From NCBI RefSeq assembly GCF_011174775.1, contig NZ_JAANHS010000006.1, positions 62,001 through 126,000 of the forward strand: a DNA stretch of 64,000 nt. Direction: 5' to 3'. This document shows positions 55,405-64,000 of the stretch, piece by piece; the stretch's first letter is position 1, and every line of letters begins with the position of its first letter. Both the position numbers and the translations under genes were made by a program. Source of the DNA: Rhodobacter calidifons. GTDB lineage: Bacteria; Pseudomonadota; Alphaproteobacteria; Rhodobacterales; Rhodobacteraceae. The notes beneath the pieces were generated by a model. That model was not told where the DNA came from and did no database searches. It saw nothing but the letters and a program-made list of their open reading frames with translations.

Positions 55405-55812
55405 ATGCCCAGCGACGCCGATATCCGTGACATCCTGACATCCGTGAAGACCATCGCGGTGGTAGGCTGGTCGCCCAAGCCGGACCGGCCAAGCCACCGT
55501 GTCGCCGCCTATCTGAAGGGCAAGGGCTATCGGGTGATCCCGGTCAACCCGGGCCATGCCGGCCAGAAGGCGCTGGGCGAGACGGTGGTGGCGACGCTGG
55601 CCGAGGCGGGGCCGGTGGATATGGTGGACATCTTCCGCCGCAGCGAGGAAGCGGGCGCTGTGGCGGACGAGGCGGTGCGGATCGGAGCGAAGGTCGTCTG
55701 GATGCAGATCGGCGTGGTGGACGAAGCGGCGGCGTCGCGCGCGCGCAATGCGGGGCTGCGGGTGGTGATGAACCGCTGCCCGGCGATCGAGATCCCGCAT
55801 CTGGGTTTGTAA
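55405..55812 (+). CDS. CoA-binding domain protein (YccU-like)
   Basis: 135 residues, a stand-alone CoA_binding Rossmann domain: TIAVVGWSPKPDRPSHRVA, YLKGKGYRVIPVNPG and VDIFRRSEEAGAVADEAV. Same family as YccU. The ATG at 55405 follows CAAGGAG. Function unknown. Confidence 0.9.
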   Translation: MPSDADIRDILTSVKTIAVVGWSPKPDRPSHRVAAYLKGKGYRVIPVNPGHAGQKALGETVVATLAEAGPVDMVDIFRRSEEAGAVADEAVRIGAKVVWMQIGVVDEAAASRARNAGLRVVMNRCPAIEIPHLGL

Positions 55813-55820
55813 GCCGCGAC

Positions 55821-55864
55821 AAAATCCTTCGAAGGATTTTGCAAATCTTTTCGAAAAGATTTGC
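55821..55864. repeat. Double TTCGAA palindrome, copy 3 (CoA-binding gene - hisE)
   Basis: AAAATCCTTCGAAGGATTTT (55821-55840) and the 24-base GCAAATCTTTTC plus mirror (55841-55864), identical to the second half of copy 1. It lies between converging genes and ends 10 bases past the hisE stop. Confidence 0.85.
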
Positions 55865-55873
55865 CCCCGGCGG

Positions 55874-56179
55874 CTAGCGTTGCGCCTTCTCGTCCAGGCC
55901 GGATGTGCCCTCACGTCGGTCAAGCTCGGCCAGCACGTCGTCGAGCGACACGTCGCGCGCGGCAAGCATGACGAGCAGGTGGTAGAGCACATCCGCCGCT
56001 TCCGAGGCCAGCCTTGCGCGGTCGCCCTTCACCGCCTCGATGATGGCCTCGACCGCCTCTTCCCCGAACTTCTCGGCGCATTTCTCCGGTCCCTTGGACA
56101 GGAGCTTGGCGGTCCAGGAGGTTTCGGGGTCCGCGCCCTTGCGGGCGGCGATGGTGGCGGCGAGGCGTTCGAGGGTCAT
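55874..56179 (-). CDS. hisE: Phosphoribosyl-ATP pyrophosphatase HisE
   Basis: Second step of histidine synthesis. 101 residues; MazG-like helical fold with [20 protein letters not shown] and [20 protein letters not shown] carrying the metal-binding Glu and Asp. ATGA overlap with the hisF stop. Last gene of the his operon. Confidence 0.95.
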   Translation of the reverse strand: MTLERLAATIAARKGADPETSWTAKLLSKGPEKCAEKFGEEAVEAIIEAVKGDRARLASEAADVLYHLLVMLAARDVSLDDVLAELDRREGTSGLDEKAQR

Positions 56180-56937
56180 GTGAGCCTCACGGGGATGCCG
56201 GCGGCGGCCATGTGGGCCTTGGCCTGACCGATGGTGAAGGTGCCGAAGTGGAAGATCGAGGCGGCGAGGACGGCGCTGGCGTGGCCTTCCGTGATGCCCT
56301 CGACGAGGTGGTCGAGCGTGCCGACGCCGCCGGAGGCGATGACGGGGATGTCCACGGCATCGGCGATGGCACGGGTGAGGGGCAGGTTGAAGCCCTGCCG
56401 GGTGCCGTCGCGGTCCATCGAGGTCAGAAGGATCTCTCCCGCGCCCTTCGCTGCGACGGTGCGGGCGAAGTCCACCGCATCGATGCCGGTCGCGCGGCGG
56501 CCGCCGTGGGTGAAGATCTCCCATTTGCCGGGGCTTGTGGTCTTGGCGTCGATGGCGACGACGATGCACTGGCTGCCGAAGCGGTCGGCGGCCCGGGCCA
56601 CCACATCCGGGTCGGCGACGGCGGCGGAGTTGAAGCTGACCTTGTCGGCGCCTGCGAGGAGCAGCTTGCGCACGTCCTCGGCTGTGCGCACCCCGCCACC
56701 CACCGTGAGCGGCATGAAGCACTGTTCCGCCGTCCGGGTCACGAGATCATACATCGTGGCCCGGTTGTCCTCGGTCGCCATGATGTCGAGAAAGCAGAGT
56801 TCGTCCGCGCCTGCGGCGTCATAGGCTTTCGCAGCCTCGACCGGGTCGCCGGCATCCACCAGATCGACGAAGTTCACGCCCTTGACCACGCGGCCGTCGG
56901 CCACGTCGAGGCAGGGAATGATGCGGGTCTTGAGCAT
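56176..56937 (-). CDS. hisF: Imidazole glycerol phosphate synthase subunit HisF
   Basis: Cyclase half of IGP synthase, partner of HisH. 253 residues, (beta/alpha)8 barrel; starts [20 protein letters not shown] with catalytic Asp11, and DRDGTRQGF holds the second Asp. The usual start is the ATG at 56937; an earlier in-frame ATG at 57042 is rejected. Coupled to hisE. Confidence 0.96.
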   Translation of the reverse strand: MLKTRIIPCLDVADGRVVKGVNFVDLVDAGDPVEAAKAYDAAGADELCFLDIMATEDNRATMYDLVTRTAEQCFMPLTVGGGVRTAEDVRKLLLAGADKVSFNSAAVADPDVVARAADRFGSQCIVVAIDAKTTSPGKWEIFTHGGRRATGIDAVDFARTVAAKGAGEILLTSMDRDGTRQGFNLPLTRAIADAVDIPVIASGGVGTLDHLVEGITEGHASAVLAASIFHFGTFTIGQAKAHMAAAGIPVRLT

Positions 56938-57041
56938 GGCGGAGGAATGGCCCGGACGGGGGCGAAAGGCAAGGGGGCCCCGTGGAGGGCCGACGGAGCA
57001 TTTCCGCTTGCGGGATCGCAGCCATTTGCGTTTCTGATGCA

Positions 57042-57959
57042 ATGACGAAGTTGGTTCTCCTGCACCGGGCGGATTCGATCTACCAGGACGAGCCGGACCG
57101 CGTTTACGACTTTCCGGTCCAGTACCTGAGAGCCGTGAGCGAAGCGGTTGGCGACCGGGTGATCTATTACGAGCCGGTCAAGGCGGGACCGCGCGGGTAT
57201 TTCGCGGTGGCGAAGATCGCGCAGGTGATCCCGAAACCGGGCGCAGAGGGCCGGTATCTGGCCCTGATCGAGCCGGGCAGCTATCTGCCGTTCGACCGCG
57301 ACGTGCCGAGGCTACACCAGGGCCGCCCCTGGGAGGCATCGCTTGCCGATTCGGAGGGACGCCCCCTGACCGGTGGCCTGGCCCAGTCCGCCGTCCGGCG
57401 GCTGACCGAGGCAGAGTTCGCCGCGATCGTGCGCGAGGGCCTGCCGGTCGATCTGCCTGAGATCGAGGCCCGGCGCTATGATCCGACGCCGCATGCCGCC
57501 GAGCCTCCGCCGCCCTTCGAACGTCCTGTGATCGAGCGGCTGATCAGCCGCCCCTACCGCGATGTCGCCTTCCGTCGCAAGGTGCGGGAGGCCTACGACT
57601 ACCGATGCGCCATGTCCGGCCTGCGTCTTCGCAACGGCGGGGGCCGGCCTGAGGTGAACGCCGCCCACATCCGTCCGGTCGCCCATCAGGGCAGCGACGC
57701 GGTCAGGAACGGGCTGGCGCTGTCGGGCACGCTGCACTGGATGTTCGATCGGGGGCTGGTATCGGTCGCGGATGACGGCACGATTCTCGTGTCGCGCAAC
57801 AAGGTGCCGCGCGAGGTCGAGGATCGTCTGCTGGTCGCCGACCGCCGGCTGTGTCTGCCGAAGGATGCGCGCGATCATCCCCATCCCGCCAACCTGAGAT
57901 GGCACCGCGAGAACGTGTTCGGTCAGGTGCCGCTGGAAGGTGGCCAGCCCTGGGGCTGA
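57042..57959 (+). CDS. HNH endonuclease with N-terminal reader-like domain, inserted in the his operon
   Basis: 305 residues. C-terminal HNH nuclease: [32 protein letters not shown] and [16 protein letters not shown] contain the expected His, Asn and His. The N-terminal about 140 residues ([40 protein letters not shown]) resemble the small beta-barrel part of putative restriction HNH enzymes. A modified-base reader is possible but not shown. It lies on the opposite strand between hisA and hisF, without a methylase, suggesting a solitary type IV-like enzyme or a domesticated nuclease. Start at ATG 57042. Confidence 0.82.
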   Translation: MTKLVLLHRADSIYQDEPDRVYDFPVQYLRAVSEAVGDRVIYYEPVKAGPRGYFAVAKIAQVIPKPGAEGRYLALIEPGSYLPFDRDVPRLHQGRPWEASLADSEGRPLTGGLAQSAVRRLTEAEFAAIVREGLPVDLPEIEARRYDPTPHAAEPPPPFERPVIERLISRPYRDVAFRRKVREAYDYRCAMSGLRLRNGGGRPEVNAAHIRPVAHQGSDAVRNGLALSGTLHWMFDRGLVSVADDGTILVSRNKVPREVEDRLLVADRRLCLPKDARDHPHPANLRWHRENVFGQVPLEGGQPWG

Positions 57960-57998
57960 CGCGGTTTCCTTCCCCGACCGGGCCGTCCGGCATACGCC

Positions 57999-58718
57999 TC
58001 AGGAGCCGAGCGCCCTCAGCGCCGCCGCGAGGTCGATCGCCCCGTCATAGAGCGCGCGGCCCGAGATCGCGCCCGCTATGACGCCGGTGTCGCGGAGCGC
58101 GATCAGGTCCTCCATCCGGGAGACGCCGCCGCTGGCGATGACCGGGATCGTGACGGCGCGGGCCAGAGCCTCGGTCGCCTCGATGTTGGGGCCGCCCATC
58201 GCGCCGTCGCGGTCGATGTCGGTGTAGATGAGCGCGGCGACGCCGGCATCCTCGAAGGACCGGGCGAGGTCGGTGGCCATGACGTCGGTCTCTTCGGCCC
58301 AGCCCCGGGTGGCGACGCGGCCCCTGCGGGCGTCGATGCCGACGGCGATCCGGCCGGGGAAGGCGCGGGCGGCCTCGCGCACCAACGCGGGGTTTTCCAC
58401 GGCGACCGTGCCGAGGATGACGCGGGCGAGGCCCTTTTCCAGCCACATCGCGATGGTGGCCATGTCGCGGATGCCGCCGCCGAGCTGGGCGGGGACCTGC
58501 ACGGCCGCAAGGATCGCCTCGACCGCAGCAGCGTTCACCGGCTGGCCGGCGAAGGCGCCGTTCAGATCGACGAGGTGGAGCCACTCGCAGCCGGCGGCCT
58601 GGAAGGTCAGCGCCTGGGCGGCGGGGTCGTCGCCGAAGACGGTGGCGGCCTCCATCTCGCCGCGCAGGAGGCGGACGCACTTGCCGTCCTTCAGGTCGAT
58701 GGCAGGGAAAAGGATCAT
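57999..58718 (-). CDS. hisA: Phosphoribosylformimino-5-aminoimidazole carboxamide ribotide isomerase HisA
   Basis: 239 residues, barrel enzyme of histidine synthesis. N-terminal [20 protein letters not shown] with catalytic Asp8, [14 protein letters not shown] with the second Asp, and [15 protein letters not shown] phosphate site. The ATG at 58718 is the family start. Confidence 0.96.
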   Translation of the reverse strand: MILFPAIDLKDGKCVRLLRGEMEAATVFGDDPAAQALTFQAAGCEWLHLVDLNGAFAGQPVNAAAVEAILAAVQVPAQLGGGIRDMATIAMWLEKGLARVILGTVAVENPALVREAARAFPGRIAVGIDARRGRVATRGWAEETDVMATDLARSFEDAGVAALIYTDIDRDGAMGGPNIEATEALARAVTIPVIASGGVSRMEDLIALRDTGVIAGAISGRALYDGAIDLAAALRALGS

Positions 58719-58861
58719 GGCGCACCCCCGGGTCCGGTCGCGGCGGTCTTTGGCACGGGGTGGCGGAAATGAAAAGACCGGTGACGCGACCCGACGTCAC
58801 GCTTGATCGGTCGGGCGGCTGGCGCAAAGCATCGGGTATCTCTGGGAGGAGGAGGACAGAA

Positions 58862-59251
58862 ATGAAGACGATGCTGATGGCAGCCGCGTTGGCGATCTTC
58901 GGGACGGGGGCGTTCGCGGACCCGGTGGCGGGCGTGTGGCAGACCAGGAAGGACGACAACGGCAACTATGGCCATGTCGAGATCAAGCCCTGCGGCAAGG
59001 CCTTCTGCGGCGTGCTGATCAAGGCCTTCGACAAGGACGGGAAGCCTCGGCCAAGCGACAATATCGGGCGCAGGATCGTCTGGGACATGGTGCCCTATCC
59101 CAACGGGCTTTATGACGACGGCAAGATCTATTCGCCCGACCGCGACAAGACCTACAACGGCGACATGCAGCTTTCGGGCGACAGTCTGAAGGTGCGCGGC
59201 TGCGTGCTGGGCATCTGCCGCGACGGCGGCACCTGGAAGCGGGTGAAATAG
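58862..59251 (+). CDS. DUF2147 family exported protein
   Basis: 129 residues: signal peptide 1-19 (MKTMLMAAALAIFGTGAFA), then the DUF2147 beta-fold with VAGVWQTRKDDNGNYGHVEI, PCGKAFCGVL and VRGCVLGICRDGGTWKRV. Four cysteines could form two disulphides. Function unknown. It sits on the strand opposite to the his genes, between hisH and hisA. ATG 58862 after GGAGGAGGACAG. Confidence 0.9.
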   Translation: MKTMLMAAALAIFGTGAFADPVAGVWQTRKDDNGNYGHVEIKPCGKAFCGVLIKAFDKDGKPRPSDNIGRRIVWDMVPYPNGLYDDGKIYSPDRDKTYNGDMQLSGDSLKVRGCVLGICRDGGTWKRVK

Positions 59252-59330
59252 GCTGCGGCAATCAGGTCGTCCCTGCCCGGCGGATCGGGCAGGACTGCAC
59301 CATGCGCCCGATCGACTGGATTCTGTTTTG

Positions 59331-59357
59331 GACCCTCTCCCATCTGCGGGGAGGGTC
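59331..59357. terminator. Hairpin between DUF2147 gene and hisH
   Basis: GACCCTC-TCCC pairs with GGGGAGGGTC over a 6-base loop, followed by TTCT on the plus strand. The position between two converging genes fits a bidirectional terminator. Confidence 0.6.
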
Positions 59358-59402
59358 TTCTGCGTTCAACGAGTCTGCGTTCAACGGGCCGGTGCGGAGC
59401 CG

Positions 59403-60044
59403 TCAGGGCGTCCAGCGCAGGAAGTTGCCGATCAGGCGCAGACCTGCGGCCTGGGATTTTTCCGGGTGGAACTGGGTGCCGAGGATGTTGTCGCGGCCGA
59501 CGATGGCGGTGATCGGGCCGCCGTAGTCGCAGAAGGCCAGCCGATGCGCGGGATCGGCGACGCGGAAGTGGTAGGAGTGGACGAAATAGGCGTGATCCCC
59601 GGTGGCAATGCCGTCGAGGACGGGGTGGGGGCGGTCCAGGATCAGGTCGTTCCAGCCCATGTGCGGGACTTTCAGCGCGCGGTCTGCGGGTTCGATCCTG
59701 ACCACGTCGCCGGGGATCCAGCCGAAGCCGGGGGTTTCCCGGTATTCGTGACCGCGCGAGGCAAGCATCTGCATCCCCACGCAGATGCCGAGGAAGGGGC
59801 GGGCGCGGGCGATGACGGCCTCTTCGATGGCCTCGAAGAGCCCGCCGTAGCTGCCGAGGGCCTCGCGGCAGGCCGGGAAGGCGCCGTCGCCGGGCAGAAC
59901 GATCCGGTCGGCGCTGGCCACGTCCTCGGGTCGGGAGGTGACGAGGATGTCACCGCCGCCGACCTCCAATGCCATGCGCTGGAAGGCTTTCTCGGCGGAG
60001 TGGAGGTTGCCGGAATCGTAGTCGACGAGGACGGTCAGGGGCAT
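59403..60044 (-). CDS. hisH: Imidazole glycerol phosphate synthase subunit HisH
   Basis: Glutamine amidotransferase half of IGP synthase. 213 residues; class I triad Cys in RPFLGICVGMQMLASRG, His and Glu in ILGTQFHPEKSQAAG. Start at 60044 (MPLTVLVDYDSGNLHS) rather than at 60068. Confidence 0.95.
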   Translation of the reverse strand: MPLTVLVDYDSGNLHSAEKAFQRMALEVGGGDILVTSRPEDVASADRIVLPGDGAFPACREALGSYGGLFEAIEEAVIARARPFLGICVGMQMLASRGHEYRETPGFGWIPGDVVRIEPADRALKVPHMGWNDLILDRPHPVLDGIATGDHAYFVHSYHFRVADPAHRLAFCDYGGPITAIVGRDNILGTQFHPEKSQAAGLRLIGNFLRWTP

Positions 60045-60064
60045 CGGTCGGATCTCTGGGGCGG

Positions 60065-60110
60065 GCAAGAGTTTTCGAAAACTCTTGCAAATCTTTTCGA
60101 AAAGATTTGC
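60065..60110. repeat. Double TTCGAA palindrome, copy 4 (hisH-hisB)
   Basis: A 24-base palindrome GCAAGAGTTTTC plus mirror (60065-60088), then one sharing its GC edge, GCAAATCTTTTC plus mirror (60087-60110), identical to the second half of copies 1 and 3. Confidence 0.85.
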
Positions 60111-60122
60111 GGCGCCCTGCGG

Positions 60123-60710
60123 TTACAGGGCGCCCTTGGTCGAAGGGAGTGCGTCGCCGAGGCGGGGGTCCTGTTCCACCGCCTGCCGCAAGGCGCGGGC
60201 GACGGATTTGAACGTGGCCTCGGCGATGTGGTGGCTGTTGAAGCCGTGCAGCTTGTCCACATGCAGGGTGATCCCGCCATGGGTGGACAGCGCCTGGAAG
60301 AATTCGCGCACCAGCTCGGTATCGAAGCTGCCGATCTTGGGGGTGGGGAAATCGACGGTCCAGATGAGGTAGGACCGCGCGGAGAGGTCCAGCGCGGTGG
60401 CGATCTGCGCGTCGTCCATCGCCAGCCGGAAGTGGCCGTAGCGGCGGATGCCGCGCTTGTCGCCGAGCGCCTTCGTCAGGGCCTGGCCAAGCGCGATGCC
60501 CACATCCTCGACCGTGTGGTGGTCGTCGATGTGCAGATCGCCCTTGGCGCGGACGGTGAGGTCGATCAGGCTGTGGCGGGCCAGCTGGTCCAGCATGTGG
60601 TCGAAGAAGCCGACGCCGGTCTGGCAGTCGCTTTTCCCGGTGCCGTCGAGGGCGACGGTGACCGAAATCTCGGTCTCGGCGGTGGTACGGGTGACGGTGG
60701 CTTCGCGCAT
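60123..60710 (-). CDS. hisB: Imidazoleglycerol-phosphate dehydratase HisB
   Basis: 195 residues, monofunctional type. Manganese-site motifs [31 protein letters not shown] and [19 protein letters not shown]. First gene of the minus-strand his series hisB-hisH-hisA-hisF-hisE. Start ATG 60710. Confidence 0.96.
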   Translation of the reverse strand: MREATVTRTTAETEISVTVALDGTGKSDCQTGVGFFDHMLDQLARHSLIDLTVRAKGDLHIDDHHTVEDVGIALGQALTKALGDKRGIRRYGHFRLAMDDAQIATALDLSARSYLIWTVDFPTPKIGSFDTELVREFFQALSTHGGITLHVDKLHGFNSHHIAEATFKSVARALRQAVEQDPRLGDALPSTKGAL

Positions 60711-61073
60711 CGGCGGCTCTCCTGACAACGGGGGGGTTATAGGGCGCGGGGCGCGCGAGGGGAAGGCGGTTCCGGGGGGCGGGTGCAGCAGCGGCGTGGT
60801 GGCTGGGCGAGCGTGGCCTGGCGGAGAGGCTGTCAGGGCCTTGCCGTATCGGGCGGAGTGCGCCGGGGCGTGTCCAACTTGGGGGCGAAGCGACATCTGC
60901 CACTTCGCGTCTTGATCGCAATCCGCGCGCGGTTGGGGCAGACTGGTTGCGTTCCGGGTGCGAATGCGATCCCTTTGGCCCGATTCTGGGCTTAATATGG
61001 CCCAGACTTGCAGCAAGACATTCACCACGGTTTCGGGACGAGACCGGACGTCAGTTTGGAGTTGGTTCAGGTC
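60711..61073. other. Intergenic region hisB - manC (363 bases)
   Basis: Divergent interval. It contains no open frame I can support. An isolated TAATAT (60993-60998) precedes manC by 76 bases without a well-spaced -35. No repeats of the TTCGAA family are here. Confidence 0.6.
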
Positions 61074-62519
61074 ATGCCTGAGATTTTTCCGGTTCTTCTT
61101 TGTGGCGGGTCGGGGACCCGTCTTTGGCCCGTGTCGCGCAAGAGCTTTCCCAAGCAGTTCGTGCCGCTCGCCGGGCAGGGCACGCTGTTCCAGGCGGCAG
61201 CGGGGCGGATGCAGGGGGCGGAGGGGGTCAAGTGCCCCCTGGTGCTGACCAATTCCGACTTCCGCTTCATCGTGGCCGAACAGCTGGCGGCGGAGGGCAT
61301 CCGACCCTCGGCGATCCTGATCGAGCCTGCGGCGAAGAATACCGGCCCGGCGATCCTGGCGGCGGCGCTGCAACTGGTTGCAGAGCATCCCGAGGCACTG
61401 ATGCTGGTGATGCCGACGGATCACAGCATTCCCGACGCCGAGGCGTTTCGCGCGACGGTGGCGGCTGGCGTGCCGCGGGCCGAGGCGGGGCAGATCGTGA
61501 CCTTCGGCATCCGGCCCGACCGGCCCGAGACCGGCTATGGCTGGATCGAACTGGGCGCCGCCCCGGTGGACGGCCAGGCGCAGAAGGTGGCGCGGTTTGT
61601 CGAGAAACCGGCGCTGGAGGCGGCGCAGGCGATGCTGGCCGAGGGGCGCTATCTGTGGAACGCGGGCATCTTCCTGATGCAGGCCAAGGCGCTGATCGCG
61701 GCCTTCGAGGCGCATGCGGCGGATCTGGTGGCCCCGGTCGCGCAGGCGGTCGGCGAGGCGCGGAAGGATCTGGACTTCCTTCGGCTGGCCGAAGCCCCGT
61801 GGGAGGGCGTGCGCGACATCTCGGTCGACTATGCGGTGATGGAGAAGGCCGCGAATATCGAGGTGGTGCCGCTGGGCGCGGCCTGGTCGGACCTGGGCGA
61901 CTGGAATGCGGTCTGGCGCGAGAATGGCGGGGCGGCTGGGGGTGCGGTCACGCAAGGGCCGGTGACGGCGATCGATTGCGAGGGGACGCTTCTGCGCTCC
62001 GAGGTCGAGGGGCAGCATGTGGTGGGGATCGGGTTGACCGACCTGGTCGTGGTGGCGATGCCGGATGCGGTGCTGGTGGCGGACCGGTCGCGGAGCCAGG
62101 ACGTGAAGACGGCGGTGGCGCAGTTGAAGGCGCGGTCGGTGCGGCAGGCGGAGGTCTTTCCACGCGACCACCGGCCCTGGGGCTGGTTCGAGACGCTGGC
62201 CCTGGCGGACCGTTTCCAGGTCAAGCGGATCGTGGTGAAACCGGGTGCGGCGCTGTCCCTGCAAAGCCATGTCCACCGCGCCGAGCATTGGATCGTGGTC
62301 AGCGGGACGGCCCAGGTCACGGTGGGCGAGGAGGTGCGGCTGCTGAGCGAAAACCAGTCGGTTTATGTGCCCCTGGGCGCGATCCACCGGCTGGCGAACC
62401 CGGGCAAGGTGCCGGTGGTGCTGATCGAGGTGCAGACCGGCGCCTATCTGGGAGAGGATGACATCATCCGTTATGAGGACATCTACGCCCGGGGCGACGA
62501 GAAAGGCCCGGCGCGGTGA
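61074..62519 (+). CDS. manC: Mannose-1-phosphate guanylyltransferase / mannose-6-phosphate isomerase
   Basis: Makes GDP-mannose for polysaccharides. 481 residues: nucleotidyltransferase part with [19 protein letters not shown] (about 7-25), [11 protein letters not shown] and RFVEKP; C-terminal cupin isomerase part with [19 protein letters not shown]. Start at ATG 61074 just before the signature. GTGA overlap with the next gene. Confidence 0.95.
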   Translation: MPEIFPVLLCGGSGTRLWPVSRKSFPKQFVPLAGQGTLFQAAAGRMQGAEGVKCPLVLTNSDFRFIVAEQLAAEGIRPSAILIEPAAKNTGPAILAAALQLVAEHPEALMLVMPTDHSIPDAEAFRATVAAGVPRAEAGQIVTFGIRPDRPETGYGWIELGAAPVDGQAQKVARFVEKPALEAAQAMLAEGRYLWNAGIFLMQAKALIAAFEAHAADLVAPVAQAVGEARKDLDFLRLAEAPWEGVRDISVDYAVMEKAANIEVVPLGAAWSDLGDWNAVWRENGGAAGGAVTQGPVTAIDCEGTLLRSEVEGQHVVGIGLTDLVVVAMPDAVLVADRSRSQDVKTAVAQLKARSVRQAEVFPRDHRPWGWFETLALADRFQVKRIVVKPGAALSLQSHVHRAEHWIVVSGTAQVTVGEEVRLLSENQSVYVPLGAIHRLANPGKVPVVLIEVQTGAYLGEDDIIRYEDIYARGDEKGPAR

Positions 62520-63352
62520 GTTCGGCCGGGGCGGACATTCTGGACCGGCTGGCCATTGTGATGGCGCATCCGGATGACGAGGTGCTGTGGGCCTGTTCGG
62601 CACTGCGCGCGGCCGAAAGGATCGTGCTCGTCTATGGTGAATGGCCGGGCGCGCCGAGGATCACCGAAGGGCGCCGTGTGGCGATGGCGGAGTTCCCGCT
62701 GCCGACGCTCGACTGGCTGGCGATGCCGGAAAGCGGCGTCTTCGACAGCGCCTCCTGGCCTGCGGTGCGCGAGACCGAGTATGGGCTCTATCCGCATCCG
62801 GCGCTGCGGCTGTTGCAAAACTTCAACCCCCAGCAATACCGCGCCCAGTTCGGCAAGCTGCGTGCGATTCTGCGCCCGCGGCTGGAGGGGTTCCGGAACG
62901 TGATCGCGCACGGGCCCTGGGGTGAATATGGCCACGAGGAACATGTGCAGCTGTTCCGCGTCGTGGCCAGCCTTGCGGCGGAGATGGGGTTCCAGCTTTG
63001 GGTGCCGGCCTATGTCGCGCCGAAGTCCGAGGCGCTGATGCGACGCAACCTGCGCTTCTTCGGCATGCCGACGCCACCGATGCCGATCGACGCGGCCTTT
63101 GCGGACGAGATTGCCCAGATCTACAAGCGGACGCAGACTTGGACCTGGCCAGACAGCTATGTCTGGCCGGAGACCGAGCGATTCCTGCCGTGGGTGGCCG
63201 AGGGTCTTGCAGACGGACAATGGGCCACGCCCGCCGATGTGCAGCGCATCGTCTTTCCTGCGGATTATGATGCTTGGCGCAGGCATCTTCCCTGGCGGCG
63301 CGAAATTGCGCGCAAGGTTCTGAGCTGGATGAACGGGCGGAAGGTCGGCTAG
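62516..63352 (+). CDS. PIG-L/LmbE-type deacetylase
   Basis: 278 residues. The zinc motif MAHPDDE is at 16-22 and the second His block in [19 protein letters not shown] start at 62516 on the manC stop, so the two are coupled, suggesting a shared role in sugar or glycan metabolism. Substrate not predictable. Confidence 0.88.
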   Translation: MSSAGADILDRLAIVMAHPDDEVLWACSALRAAERIVLVYGEWPGAPRITEGRRVAMAEFPLPTLDWLAMPESGVFDSASWPAVRETEYGLYPHPALRLLQNFNPQQYRAQFGKLRAILRPRLEGFRNVIAHGPWGEYGHEEHVQLFRVVASLAAEMGFQLWVPAYVAPKSEALMRRNLRFFGMPTPPMPIDAAFADEIAQIYKRTQTWTWPDSYVWPETERFLPWVAEGLADGQWATPADVQRIVFPADYDAWRRHLPWRREIARKVLSWMNGRKVG

Positions 63353-63378
63353 CGCATGACGCGGATCGGGGCGGTCTC

Positions 63379-63957
63379 ATGTCGACTACCCTGACCTGCG
63401 CCTTTGCGCAGTGGAGGCCGGGTCTGGGCGACAACACCCCGATGGGTTGGGTGACCGTCCTTGTCTATCTGCTTGCGGCCCTTGCGGCAGGGGACCTCGC
63501 CCGGCAGCTGACGGGGCCGGATCAGCTGGTGCGGCGCGAGCGGCGATTCTGGATCGTCGTGACCGGGCTGATGCTGGCGCTTGCGCTGAACAAGCAGCTG
63601 GATCTCCAGTCCCTGCTGACCATGATCGCTCGGTGCCATGCCCAGCTGTCCGGCTGGTACGACAAACGGCGCCTGGTGCAGGAAGGCTTCATCGTCGGCG
63701 TGGCGCTGGGGGGGCTGGTGGCGCTGGGAGGCCTGACCTTTCTGTTGCGCGGCATCCTCGGGCGGGTGTGGGTGGCGCTGGCGGGCCTGTGCTTCGTCTG
63801 TGTCTTCGTCGTGGTGCGCGCGGCCAGCTTTCACCATGTGGACGTCCTTCTGGGTGTCGCGGTCGGTGGCATCAGGCTGAACTGGTTGTTCGAACTGCCG
63901 GGACCGATCCTGGTCGGCCTGATCGCCCTGCGCCGCCGGGTCAGCCAGGGCGGCTGA
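63379..63957 (+). CDS. Membrane protein of unknown function
   Basis: 192 residues with about five membrane segments (WVTVLVYLLAALAAGDLA, FWIVVTGLMLALAL, FIVGVALGGLVALGGL, VWVALAGLCFVCVFVVV, and a last one near 170-180). Polar loop YDKRRLVQEG. No family recognised. 26 bases after the deacetylase gene and probably in its operon. The last 43 bases of the window show no gene. Confidence 0.75.
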   Translation: MSTTLTCAFAQWRPGLGDNTPMGWVTVLVYLLAALAAGDLARQLTGPDQLVRRERRFWIVVTGLMLALALNKQLDLQSLLTMIARCHAQLSGWYDKRRLVQEGFIVGVALGGLVALGGLTFLLRGILGRVWVALAGLCFVCVFVVVRAASFHHVDVLLGVAVGGIRLNWLFELPGPILVGLIALRRRVSQGG

Positions 63958-64000
63958 TGGGACTGACGCTCGAATCAAATCCCATTGGAACCCGCCCCTG

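Noticed and set aside
59358-59392. Short direct repeat (TCTGCGTTCAACG twice)
   Set aside because: Two copies only, 2 bases apart, with no sign of function beyond the adjoining hairpin.
60123-62603. Extension of hisB to an 826-codon frame on the minus strand
   Set aside because: The added part is antisense to manC and has low-complexity Arg/His/Pro composition; HisB is complete from 60710.

Overview
The window is high-GC DNA from an alphaproteobacterium of the Rhodobacteraceae, close to Rhodobacter in the broad sense. The evidence is the classic Rhodobacter photosynthesis gene order crtA-crtIB-tspO-crtCD-crtEF-bchCXYZ-pufQBALMX, a recognisable pufX (a gene largely restricted to the Rhodobacter lineage), TGT-N12-ACA boxes of the PpsR/CrtJ type in front of crt and bch operons, and core neighbourhoods usual for this family (murA-DUF2948-hisD-UPF0262-phosphatase, hisB-H-A-F-E).

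Layout. 1-18.5 kb: photosynthesis cluster. Carotenoid genes (the spheroidene pathway: CrtE, CrtB, CrtI, CrtC, CrtD, CrtF, CrtA) flank each other divergently, with paired PpsR-type boxes between crtA/crtI, crtD/crtE and before bchC. bchCXYZ (bacteriochlorophyllide dehydrogenase and chlorophyllide reductase) runs by ATGA overlaps into pufQ, then the LH1 and reaction-centre genes pufBALM, pufX and dxs. 18.6-22.2 kb: a PAS-like/Cys-rich protein, ribD-nrdR, a glycosyltransferase and a small exported protein. 22.2-33.5 kb: an arsenic island with arsenite oxidase aioBA, its regulators aioXSR, a DUF2478 protein, arsR-acr3 efflux and a second arsR-arsP-MFS operon. 33.8-42 kb: core genes (tRNA-Thr, murA, hisD, UPF0262, a low-molecular-weight phosphatase homologue, adenine deaminase). 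42-54 kb: a DMT transporter, a Rieske oxygenase with frameshift signatures, an alpha/beta hydrolase, putR-putA, rhomboid, L,D-transpeptidase, inositol phosphatase, glycosyltransferase and DDAH. 54-64 kb: tRNA-Tyr, rlmB, the hisB-H-A-F-E operon interrupted by two opposite-strand genes (one an HNH endonuclease), then manC, a PIG-L deacetylase and a membrane protein.

How the genes work together. The first 18 kb makes carotenoid, bacteriochlorophyll, LH1 and the reaction centre, with dxs feeding isoprenoid precursors. The arsenic island supplies arsenite sensing, oxidation and efflux a few kilobases downstream; arsenite could donate electrons to respiration or photosynthesis, but no dedicated cytochrome c is encoded here.

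Most notable points. (1) Both intercistronic junctions of bchX-bchY-bchZ carry palindromic repeats lying inside tiny ORFs (51 and 34 codons) that keep stop/start coupling to both neighbours. (2) A double-palindrome repeat centred on TTCGAA occurs at four intergenic sites. (3) AioR has an intact receiver but an AAA+ domain without GAFTGA and without a Walker B DE pair, so it probably does not act through sigma54. (4) A perfect 18-bp palindrome upstream of aioB fits both an activator site and the PpsR consensus. (5) crtA and crtC appear to start at ATT and CTG. (6) The Rieske gene looks shifted by one base at each end.
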